A stretch of DNA of 43,922 nucleotides from an uncultured Pirellulaceae bacterium (GTDB lineage Bacteria > Planctomycetota > Planctomycetia > Pirellulales > Pirellulaceae). Numbering within the stretch: position 1 is the stretch's first letter; every line of letters starts with the position of its first letter. Positions 8,284 through 15,550 of the stretch are shown here, piece after piece. Where the stretch lies: positions 1-43,922 of the forward strand of contig CAJQQR010000178.1 in the NCBI GenBank assembly GCA_905480545.1. Reading direction: 5' to 3'. The position numbers and the translations under genes were made by a program. The notes beneath the pieces were generated by a model. The model worked only from the letters and a program-made list of their open reading frames with translations. It was not told where the DNA came from and did no database searches.

Positions 8284-9573
8284 ATGACACATCGACTTCA
8301 TCTTTTCGTTGCGTTTGCCTTAACCCAATTTATCGCACTTACAACACTCGAAGCTCAACTTGTCAAAAATTCGTCTCGCACGGATGATTCAGATTCAACG
8401 ACACCAAAATTTTCTTTTTCGACCAGCGTTGGTTTGTCGCTGACCGGTCCTGTCTACAAATCCGAATTCAAGATGATCGATGAACTGGGGCTTGAATATG
8501 ATGTGATGTCGTTGCTCAGTAATAAATCGATTCGCAAAGAAATCGCACTGACCGAAGTGCAATATGCTTCAATGACCAAAATCAAAAACGAACTCAATTC
8601 AAACGTTGCAGAATTCATACAGTCGATGGCGTCTGAAAAAATGAAAGACGTCAAATCGCAAATCATTGAAACAGAAGCAGTCTTAAATTCGATGTTAAAA
8701 CCTGTTCAATTCCAACGACTTGAACAATTGAAAAACCAGATGGGAATCAATCGATTTGGGCTTGCAGCCTACTTGAATTCAACGTCAATGGTCGTGGCGA
8801 TGGGGATGTCCATCGAAGAAGCAATTCAATTCAAGAGCAAAACGGATACACTAAAAACCGAACTAAAAGAAAAACTAGATGCGATTCAGCGAGACGCCAA
8901 CACAGAGCTGCTCACCAAATTTTCCAAACGACAACACAGCACGATCCAGAAAGTATTTGGTGACACCAAATATGAACAATTCCTAACCTCGAAATTGTTT
9001 TCTGACAATAAACCAAAACTTCGAAAGCTCGACAAGAAGCAGGTCACGATGTTTGATGCACTGCAGAGCCCCAAGGTGCGGCGTGAATTAGATATTGTCG
9101 ATGATCAGTATGGCGAAATTAGAAAATCAAAAACAGACCATGATCAACGACTCAGCGAAGCATCACAACGGCTATTGGGCAGCTTTCATGAAGACACTTC
9201 AGTGACCGCTCGCGTTAAAGAGCTTAAGCAACTTAGCGATCGATCTCATGAAGAATTCCAAGAAGAACTGCGACGCATTCTTCTCGACTTTCAACTCAAA
9301 CGTCTCGATCAAATCGTGGCTGAATTAGAAACGACTCGGATGGGAACAGTCGGAGTTCTTTGCCACGGCTGCCTCTCCAAAATGCTGCCCGTAAAGAAAA
9401 ACGAAATTCAAAAGCTTTTTGACTTTGGAATGAAGCTAGAAGAGGAACGACAAAAACGGGAAGCACGGCTGCTTGCAACATTCCAACAACAGGTTCTTAC
9501 CTTACTTTCACCAATCCAAGAAAAACGAATGGCAAGTCTTCTTGGTGAAACCGCTTCGTTCGAATTGCGGTGA
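8284..9573 (+). CDS. Secreted helical protein with internal duplication, function unknown
   Basis: This 429-residue protein has an N-terminal signal peptide (MTHRLHLFVAFALTQFIALT...LEA). The rest is almost entirely charged alpha helix. Two halves align by eye. The first has LLSNKSIRKEIALTEVQYASM, later LKPVQFQRLEQLKNQMG, then a helix ending KRQHSTIQKVFG. The second has ALQSPKVRRELDIVDDQYGEI, later LDFQLKRLDQIVAEL, then a helix ending IQEKRMASLLGE. Each half thus repeats an 'ELxLxxxQ ... QxxRLxQ' pattern that I associate with a widespread planctomycete family of unknown function and that resembles the LTxxQ helices of Spy/CpxP periplasmic proteins. That resemblance is an inference. A CHGC motif (GVLCHGCLSK) is present only in the second half. 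Confidence 0.82.
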   Translation: MTHRLHLFVAFALTQFIALTTLEAQLVKNSSRTDDSDSTTPKFSFSTSVGLSLTGPVYKSEFKMIDELGLEYDVMSLLSNKSIRKEIALTEVQYASMTKIKNELNSNVAEFIQSMASEKMKDVKSQIIETEAVLNSMLKPVQFQRLEQLKNQMGINRFGLAAYLNSTSMVVAMGMSIEEAIQFKSKTDTLKTELKEKLDAIQRDANTELLTKFSKRQHSTIQKVFGDTKYEQFLTSKLFSDNKPKLRKLDKKQVTMFDALQSPKVRRELDIVDDQYGEIRKSKTDHDQRLSEASQRLLGSFHEDTSVTARVKELKQLSDRSHEEFQEELRRILLDFQLKRLDQIVAELETTRMGTVGVLCHGCLSKMLPVKKNEIQKLFDFGMKLEEERQKREARLLATFQQQVLTLLSPIQEKRMASLLGETASFELR

Positions 9574-9711
9574 TCAACAATATTGAACGCAGGAAATTGA
9601 TTGGGCAAATCCAAGAAAGCCGAATCCCTCGAAACGGTCAAATTGCAGTCGTCCCAAAATCTCTTTAACGCAACGCGCATTTTATCTCTAAGCAATCAAA
9701 CGCTGCACTAT

Positions 9712-10134
9712 TTATCCCATTCGCAAGATCATGTGCGGGATGTCACTAAGGACGTAAAGGTAACTAAGCAGCCCAATTTGAAACATCGTCACACCGTAAG
9801 TCACCGTCATCGCGATATCTTTCCAGAACGTAAACAAGGCGACCAACGTACAAATGACAACTCCTAAACCCAGCATCTTTCCGGCGATAAAAAGCGACAA
9901 CTCATAGGGTTCGAGGCTGATCAAATACAAACAAATTGGATTCTGTTCTAACTCGAAAATCGAATCCGAATACTTCACGACCAGCCACGTATCAATCGCC
10001 CCGATGGTTATGATCAGGATGCAGCATGCTAAAAACCAAACCGTTTGATTTTGCAGCGTTTGATGAATCGCATCGACAAATTTTTTCTTACCGTCACGAT
10101 GAATAAGTTCGACATTCGGGATGGCCAGTTGCAT
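9712..10134 (-). CDS. Small integral membrane protein, function unknown
   Basis: This 140-residue protein has three predicted transmembrane helices at about 33-54 (WFLACCILIITIGAIDTWLV), 79-103 and 108-129, and an N-terminal cytoplasmic segment of about 30 residues. The motif EQNPICLYL between helices 1 and 2 resembles the 'E-NP' motif of the DUF5658-like small membrane proteins; this is a weak comparison. ATG at 10134 is preferred because AGAGAGAAG lies 6 nt upstream. The frame continues to a TTG at 10185 with no site. It is convergent with the secreted helical protein gene and isolated by more than 500 bp from the epimerase upstream, so it probably has its own promoter. Confidence 0.72.
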   Translation of the reverse strand: MQLAIPNVELIHRDGKKKFVDAIHQTLQNQTVWFLACCILIITIGAIDTWLVVKYSDSIFELEQNPICLYLISLEPYELSLFIAGKMLGLGVVICTLVALFTFWKDIAMTVTYGVTMFQIGLLSYLYVLSDIPHMILRMG

Positions 10135-10693
10135 GATCGCTTCTCTCTTCTGTTCATAATTTTGAAACGTAATTTGGCGGATCAAAAACGGCCGGACGTA
10201 ATTTCCGACTTACGCAATTCCCGCTTCTTCTTTTTGCCTCAATGTAGAAACGGGCTTTGGATCTGATGCACCAACATGCGGCATGAATTCCGCAGATCGC
10301 AAACGTAGTATGCAGGCACTGTGCCAAAGAAGAGGATCCCTGCAAGGGATTTTAAAACCCCGTTAATACGCCAATGAAATCAATTCGGGAACTTAAACTT
10401 ACATTGAGATTCCTGCCTGCATCAAACTCTTGCAGCCACTGCAAGTCTTTTGAGCAACATTTTGCCGCGCCGTCAGCTTGTTGACTATTGATTCCGACCC
10501 GACTGAATCGCTGCCACAATGATCAAAAAACGCCGGGGTTTCGGAGCGTCTGAGCAATGATGCGATCCAACATTTTGATATCAATTTTCGGATTAGATTT
10601 TGCAAGTGCATCAAGCGGAGCCTCTGCTCCGTGCAAGAATTATTTTTCGCAGAAAAGCGGCACCCTAGGTCTTCCTGCAATGCAATCGACGAA
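10135..10693. other. Intergenic region, no convincing gene
   Basis: The 559 bases between the epimerase stop and the membrane protein start contain a 93-codon minus-strand frame (10399-10680) rich in Cys, Ser and Arg with no protein-like pattern, which I reject. A small palindrome, ATCCCT/AGGGAT with a 3-nt loop, is at 10336-10350. Nothing else is seen. Confidence 0.55.
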
Positions 10694-11878
10694 TTAGCAG
10701 TCCAATATGTCGGATAAAATCCGCCAGCAGGTGAGCAGCATCCTTGGATAATGAAAGGGACCCTTCCACATATTCCCTTTTAACGAAGAGCTGACCGTTC
10801 CATCGCGGTGTAAATATCCAAACCATTCACCATGCTCTTGATCCGCAAAATGCTGGAATGCCCAATCATGAATCTGTCGATGCATCGTCATGTAACGATC
10901 ATTGCGCGTGACGGAAAAGGCGAGTAGCGATGCAATGATCGCTTCATTATGCGGCCACCAAAATTTCATATCGTGCCAATATTCTTGAACAGGCCGCCCA
11001 TAGACATCGACGAAATATAGGATTCCTCCATGCGTTTGATCCCAACCCCGTTTAAACATCCAATCGAGCATTTTGCATCCAAGGCTCATCATTCTCGAAT
11101 CACTTCGATGCCGCGCCTCCAACATGATAAACCAAGCAGCCTCGATCGCATGCCCTGGATTCAGTGTCCTTCCATCGAAGTGATCAATAATCGCTCCGTC
11201 CGTCCCCACCGTTTCCATAACGCATTCGATGTCTGGTTTAAGGAACAATTTTTCGATCGTGGCGATGGACTCATCGATCACGCTCTCAGCATTCTCCAGC
11301 CCAATCGAATGCCTCAATTGTTGAGCTGTGACAATGGAAATCATTGGGCAGCCCAAACTCAAAGTCGGACGCAGATCAGTAAACTTAGGCTGAACTCCCT
11401 GCGGTAACCGGTTGTGACCAAGGAACTGCTCAAAGCACCTCGTCGCCAAGCTCTTGTAGCTCAAGTCTTCGCTTGCAAGTGCGAGCTCGCCAAACGCAAT
11501 TGCCGCAAAGCTTTCAGAAAAAGCATACCTTCGTTTTCGTATCGGCCGACCGCTACGATCCAAGTGAAACCACATACGTCCATCTGACTCATCGAAGCAA
11601 AACTTTTGAATAAAATCCGCACCATGGATAGCGGTCTCCAACCACAATTCTCGTTGCGGATGATCTGACAGTCGCGGGTCATTAAACAACTCGGCAAGCA
11701 ACCATGTGAATCGTCCTTGCTGCCAGACATTCTTGTCCGAATCAACCATGGTCCCGTCACGATCCAACGCGGTAACAAATCCGCCGAACTCCTTATCGAC
11801 GGCATGTCGCAGCCAAAACGGCAAACACTCGTTGAAAAGTTTATCGTAGTAGAAATCCCGAAGTTGACTGAGTTCCAT
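10694..11878 (-). CDS. AGE-family sugar 2-epimerase/isomerase
   Basis: This is a cytoplasmic (alpha/alpha)6-barrel enzyme of the N-acylglucosamine 2-epimerase family. Members interconvert GlcNAc and ManNAc, or epimerise mannose/glucose units and cellobiose. The 394 residues fit the family. Motifs are EFGGFVTALDRDG near the N-terminus, KNVWQQGRFTWLLAEL, NPGHAIEAAWFIMLEARHR (expected catalytic His), FWWPHNEAIIASLLAF, and GPFHYPRMLLTCW at the C-terminus (second catalytic His). ATG at 11878 is chosen over a TTG three codons upstream. No Shine-Dalgarno is evident. No sialic acid or nan genes are nearby, so the GlcNAc reaction is not favoured over other sugars; the substrate is undetermined. Confidence 0.9.
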   Translation of the reverse strand: MELSQLRDFYYDKLFNECLPFWLRHAVDKEFGGFVTALDRDGTMVDSDKNVWQQGRFTWLLAELFNDPRLSDHPQRELWLETAIHGADFIQKFCFDESDGRMWFHLDRSGRPIRKRRYAFSESFAAIAFGELALASEDLSYKSLATRCFEQFLGHNRLPQGVQPKFTDLRPTLSLGCPMISIVTAQQLRHSIGLENAESVIDESIATIEKLFLKPDIECVMETVGTDGAIIDHFDGRTLNPGHAIEAAWFIMLEARHRSDSRMMSLGCKMLDWMFKRGWDQTHGGILYFVDVYGRPVQEYWHDMKFWWPHNEAIIASLLAFSVTRNDRYMTMHRQIHDWAFQHFADQEHGEWFGYLHRDGTVSSSLKGNMWKGPFHYPRMLLTCWRILSDILDC

Positions 11879-12093
11879 TTTGTTCAAAAGAATACGAATT
11901 TAAGTTGACGGACAGGTTTGTTTCCCGACGTGTTCAGACAACTGTAGCAATCATTACCCGGCGCACGAACGCCAAAACGACCAAATGGTCATGTCTGATT
12001 CGACAAGCTACCGGTTATAATCAAAGGACAGAAATTGCCAAAACGCTTCTTTCACTAGACATCAATTCGTTTTACATTCGTCGCAGAGCACGC

Positions 12094-12107
12094 GGAGCTA
12101 TCTCTTG
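12094..12107 (+). promoter_or_regulatory. Ribosome binding site fixing a TTG start
   Basis: GGAG (12094-12097) lies 7 nt before TTG at 12105-12107, with no in-frame ATG nearby. This decides the start of the SxtJ-like gene. Confidence 0.6.
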
Positions 12108-12512
12108 ATTGAATTCAATTATGCACCCAGTCGAAAAGACTTGCGATTGTTTGCCATCATCTTGATTCCGTTTTCTTTTCTTGCCGGCTGGCTCATTCGA
12201 CGACAGTTCGATCCGGACACTATTGGTTGGTTCGTAAATATCGTATTGGTGATTGCAGGAGTAGCCGGCTCGATTTGGCCAGCAGCAGTGAGGCAGATTT
12301 TCCTGACTTGGACAGTCATCACTTTTCCAATCGGTTGGATGATTTCTCATCTTGTCCTTGCCTTAATTTTCTTCGGAGTTTTTTTTCCGATCGGTATTGC
12401 GATGAAGTGCTTTGGATACGATCCCTTGCAGTTGCGAGGGAAAAATTGCGATTCGTACTGGGTCTCGCTTGAAGCAATTACCGATCAGGAACGTTACTTC
12501 CGCCAATTCTAG
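12105..12512 (+). CDS. SxtJ-like small membrane protein
   Basis: This 135-residue protein has three to four transmembrane segments (about 13-31, 40-60, 66-100). It ends in a soluble tail with the pattern FGYDPLQLRGKNCDSYWVSLE. The arrangement of an N-terminal K-D-L-R motif, an 'IWPAAVRQIFLTWTVITFPIGWMISHLVLALIFFGVFFPIGI'-type core (shown here only in outline) and a C-terminal G-x-D-P-L matches what I know of the SxtJ family. That family was named from the saxitoxin cluster but is common in bacteria without the toxin, often beside carbamoyltransferase genes. No such partner is present here. TTG at 12105 is the start because of GGAG 7 nt upstream. The role is unknown. Confidence 0.75.
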   Translation: MIEFNYAPSRKDLRLFAIILIPFSFLAGWLIRRQFDPDTIGWFVNIVLVIAGVAGSIWPAAVRQIFLTWTVITFPIGWMISHLVLALIFFGVFFPIGIAMKCFGYDPLQLRGKNCDSYWVSLEAITDQERYFRQF

Positions 12513-12528
12513 TGAGCCATTGTTGCTA

Positions 12529-12565
12529 CACAGCGGACCCAAACACAGCGGACCCAAACACAGCG
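12529..12565. repeat. 15-bp tandem repeat between convergent genes
   Basis: CACAGCGGACCCAAA occurs at 12529-12543 and 12544-12558, followed by CACAGCG. It fills most of the short gap between the SxtJ-like gene and the Mrp gene. Confidence 0.95.
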
Positions 12566-12588
12566 TCGTTCAGTGAAATGAGAAGCAG

Positions 12589-13668
12589 TTAACCCAAGAC
12601 CGGCAAAGACGCTTTGGGCGGCTCAACCGCATATTTGTCCGCAAGTGATTTTGACAATTGGAAGACAATCTTTTGTAGATAAGGCCCAACGATCGCATCG
12701 TCAAAACATCCGTCCATTTTTCCTTCGTCACCATTCACACGGATCTGCATGTTGAGTGGAATTTCGCCAAGGAAGGGAACCTTTACCTCTTCGGCAAAAC
12801 GCTTCGCTCCACCCTTACCAAAGATATCGTAACGCTGACCATTGTCTGGACAAATAAATCCGCTCATGTTTTCAACGACACCTAACACTGGGATGTTTAC
12901 TTTCTGGAACATCGCCACCGCTTTAATCGCATCGAGCAATGCCACTTTTTGAGGTGTACAAACCACAACAGATCCTGTCAGCGGCATCATTTGCGACAGG
13001 GTCAGGGCGATGTCGCCGGTTCCTGGCGGCATATCAATGATCAAGTAATCCAAATCACCCCAAGCGGTATCGCGTATAAACTGGGTCACTGCAGAGTGCA
13101 GCATCGGTCCACGCCAGATAACAGCTTGTTCGGGAGGCACCATAAATCCGATCGACATGACCGGCATTCCATTCCATTCAAGCGGTTGGATTTTGTTTTC
13201 AACTTGCGCCGGTTGGCCATGAACCCCCACCAATGTTGGAATGCTTGGTCCATAAACATCCACATCGCACAATCCGACTTTGCATCCGGCCCGCTTCAGC
13301 CCGAGCGCCATGCTCGCTGCTACAGTGCTCTTGCCAACGCCCCCTTTGCCGGAACCTACAGCGATCACACTCTTTGCGGTTAAACCGATCTGACCGACCT
13401 TGGGCGCCGGCCGCTCAAATTCAAAAACATCGATTTCGAATTTGGATTCGCCACCAAATTTGGCCGCTAATTGCTCCTTTGTGGATTCCAAAAAGTGTTC
13501 TTTGACCGGCGATGAATGCGACGTTAAACCAAGCCGTATCTTGGCAATGGAATCTGAAACCGTTACGTCAGAAAGTTGCCCAGTCTTGCTCATTGGGCGG
13601 CCCGTTTCCGGGTCCTTCACATTGGCAAAAAATCCCTGAATCGATTCTACATCAAGTGGCTGCGTCAT
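12589..13668 (-). CDS. mrp: Mrp/ApbC-family P-loop ATPase (Fe-S carrier family)
   Basis: This 359-residue cytoplasmic protein of the Mrp/NBP35/ApbC family handles Fe-S clusters. An N-terminal MIP18/DUF59-like domain covers about 1-85. The deviant Walker A (GSGKGGVGKSTVA, 106-118) begins the MinD-like ATPase. DVDVYGPSIPTLVG (switch I) and LIIDMPPGTGDI (Walker B) follow. In the C-terminal region most members carry a CxxC that binds the bridging cluster between two subunits. Here the corresponding stretch is ENMSGFICPDNGQRYDIFG, with Cys273 but Asn at the second position, so a CxxC-bound cluster is not expected. It is the last gene of the 17452-12589 set, 68 bp after the receiver-like gene. The start is ATG 13668. 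The family is certain; the cluster-binding role is less so. Confidence 0.92.
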   Translation of the reverse strand: MTQPLDVESIQGFFANVKDPETGRPMSKTGQLSDVTVSDSIAKIRLGLTSHSSPVKEHFLESTKEQLAAKFGGESKFEIDVFEFERPAPKVGQIGLTAKSVIAVGSGKGGVGKSTVAASMALGLKRAGCKVGLCDVDVYGPSIPTLVGVHGQPAQVENKIQPLEWNGMPVMSIGFMVPPEQAVIWRGPMLHSAVTQFIRDTAWGDLDYLIIDMPPGTGDIALTLSQMMPLTGSVVVCTPQKVALLDAIKAVAMFQKVNIPVLGVVENMSGFICPDNGQRYDIFGKGGAKRFAEEVKVPFLGEIPLNMQIRVNGDEGKMDGCFDDAIVGPYLQKIVFQLSKSLADKYAVEPPKASLPVLG

Positions 13669-13736
13669 TATCTATTCTTTCATGGCAGGAAATTTGCCAT
13701 CGATCAAAGTTATCGAAAAATACGAATCGGCTATTG

Positions 13737-14213
13737 CTAAACGCGTTCGTTCGAATTTCGTGGAAAATCGGAACTTGCCGTAGCAAACTCCGGCCATGGA
13801 ATCTGGTTCTCTAATTTGCTTCGCCAACCCACCGTCGGCTGGATTCTTTTTTTTGAAAGCTCAAGCAGTCTTTCTACCTGGTCCAATTCGCTGATTTGAT
13901 TAACGAATGCGACGAATCCTATTTCTCGAAAGACATTCCGGTCGTCGCGACCAGTCGGCCCGTCCAACAAAATCGCAAAACGATTTTCGACGCTTAAATC
14001 AATTTTGTCAAAGATGGAGAGGCAGTTTTTAAGACTCTGCGATGAAAATTCGATCGCGAAAACCTGGTAACGGCATGTTTCTTCCAACGAAAAATTACTG
14101 TCCAAGCTTACATCAATGGGGACCTGAAGTCCGAAACTGCTGACCATCGCATTTCGCCAACGATCGCCCTTTTCCAGTAAAAAAATGCGGTCGTAAATTC
14201 GAGAGTCAATCAT
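13737..14213 (-). CDS. Receiver-like small protein, function unknown
   Basis: This 158-residue soluble protein has ATG at 14213 overlapping the upstream stop by 8 nt (ATGATTGA), which indicates translational coupling to the NtrC-like regulator. The pattern of short beta strands and helices (RIFLLEKGDRWRNAM; YQVFAIEFSS; ENRFAILLDG; GFVAFVNQIS; LDQVERLLELSKKR) resembles a CheY-type receiver domain without the conserved acidic pocket and phosphoacceptor Asp. That makes it a possible pseudo-receiver; this is inferred from the visible pattern only. The frame is open upstream to 14321, but that part lies wholly inside the regulator gene. The C-terminal 40 residues look disordered. Confidence 0.68.
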   Translation of the reverse strand: MIDSRIYDRIFLLEKGDRWRNAMVSSFGLQVPIDVSLDSNFSLEETCRYQVFAIEFSSQSLKNCLSIFDKIDLSVENRFAILLDGPTGRDDRNVFREIGFVAFVNQISELDQVERLLELSKKRIQPTVGWRSKLENQIPWPEFATASSDFPRNSNERV

Positions 14214-15546
14214 TTGGCTCGCCGTTTTCATCAAGTTTCCGGTGCAGTCTTGCCCGAGTGATTCCGAGAAGTCGTGCAGCATTGGTCTTATTTCCGTTGC
14301 AAACGGCGATCGCTCTTGCAATCATCTCCGACTCAAACTCAGAAAGAACTTCGTCCATTTTGATGGCGTCAAATTCCTTTCGCGGATTCGCAATCGCTTT
14401 TACCGCCATCCTGAAATTCAATGGAAAGTCCTCGAGCCGAAGTTCATCGGATGTACAGTTGGTCTTGCCGGCTTCGCATACTTCGACCACCTCTTGATAA
14501 TCACCAGGCCACGAATAAAGCTCCAGGGCTTCAATAGCGTCACGATGAAACGCGGCAATCTGACGGTTGGCTTCGTTTGATGATTCCAGAATCTGCTGTG
14601 CAAGTGCGTGCACGTCCTCTTTTCGCTCGCAAAGTCGAGGCAACTTCATTTCTAAGGTTGATAATATCGCTGCCAGATTTGAATCGAAACCATCAACATC
14701 CATCAATGGAATCCCAGACGTGCTCATCCAACGAATTTCAACGTCAGGCAATTGTTGCAACGACAATAAATCCCGCTGTGCCATTTCAGAGAGACATTCT
14801 GCGTTGATTAACAGGACAAACGCATTAACACCCGAATCGCCCGCCGCCATAACCTGAAGATGGTCGACAATGATAGTTTGGATTCGTGAGCTCTCGACGC
14901 ATTCGCAGTCAATCGGCAGCAGAACGTCGGAGTCTTCAGCCGATGAAAATCCTGAGTAGTGAATCGCTTTTGCAACTTCGACAATCTGGCTACGCGGATG
15001 CCCAACCAACGATACGTTTGAATTTGAAATCGCGTAGGCACGGGCTTGGTCAAAACATTTTTGGGCTACGGCACTTTGCCCTAAAAAAGGAATCCGCCGA
15101 AACCGTTTTGTTTGTTTCGCACGAAAACTTTGAATCGCCGAATGCAATTGCTCCGAAATGGTCGCCGAAGAACAGGTCAGATCGGGCGTTGCCGCCGAAA
15201 CCTTTCCAACAACAAAGACTTCTTGATTCGGCAGCACGAGCCTAGAAAGAAAAATCGAATATTTTTCACCTTTGAAATCACAACCAGATGTCGAACTGCT
15301 CTCTGCTGACGCGACAAACGTTGGGGACGGGCAAAATGCCGCAAGCGCCTGATCGACTTCGATTTCAAATTCTGTGCGATAAATCAACTGACGATCAACA
15401 ATCACGTCACGATCATAACCGACCAATGCGGCAAACGCCGCGTTCGCATAGGAAATGACCAATTTTTCATTAATGATGAAAATGGGCGTTGCTGACTCTT
15501 CGAAGAGCCGGCTTGGGATATTTTTTGTGTTCGGCCTACGCGGCAT
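14206..15546 (-). CDS. NtrC-like regulator with PAS domain, decayed AAA+ domain and Fis HTH
   Basis: This 446-residue protein reads as a sigma-54 enhancer-binding protein that has lost its motor. Residues 13-60 form a PAS domain (RLFEESATPIFIINEKLVIS, then YANAAFAALVGY). Residues 153-350 align with the AAA+ core: FLGQSAVAQKCFDQARAYA, NAFVLLINAECLSE in place of Walker B, LPRLCERKEDVHALA in place of LRERxEDI, and YSWPGDYQEV in place of YxWPGNxREL. The Walker A position reads VGHPRSQIVEV, with no GKE, and GAFTGA is absent, so ATP hydrolysis and sigma-54 remodelling are unlikely. Residues 405-440 are an intact Fis-type HTH (GNKTNAARLLGITRARLHRK). It starts 4 nt after the thioredoxin-like gene ends. 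It probably binds DNA and regulates without sigma-54. Confidence 0.85.
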   Translation of the reverse strand: MPRRPNTKNIPSRLFEESATPIFIINEKLVISYANAAFAALVGYDRDVIVDRQLIYRTEFEIEVDQALAAFCPSPTFVASAESSSTSGCDFKGEKYSIFLSRLVLPNQEVFVVGKVSAATPDLTCSSATISEQLHSAIQSFRAKQTKRFRRIPFLGQSAVAQKCFDQARAYAISNSNVSLVGHPRSQIVEVAKAIHYSGFSSAEDSDVLLPIDCECVESSRIQTIIVDHLQVMAAGDSGVNAFVLLINAECLSEMAQRDLLSLQQLPDVEIRWMSTSGIPLMDVDGFDSNLAAILSTLEMKLPRLCERKEDVHALAQQILESSNEANRQIAAFHRDAIEALELYSWPGDYQEVVEVCEAGKTNCTSDELRLEDFPLNFRMAVKAIANPRKEFDAIKMDEVLSEFESEMIARAIAVCNGNKTNAARLLGITRARLHRKLDENGEPND

Positions 15547-15550
15547 TGGG

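Noticed and set aside
9601..9867. A plus-strand frame with an AGGA site before a TTG
   Set aside because: Most of it lies antisense to the small membrane protein, and its His/Arg-rich sequence has no protein-like pattern.
10399..10680. A 93-codon minus-strand frame
   Set aside because: The composition looks random, there is no ribosome site, and it lacks strand/helix periodicity.
11905..12108. A 67-codon plus-strand frame before the SxtJ-like gene
   Set aside because: It is Arg/Thr-rich without structure and simply runs into the next gene's start.
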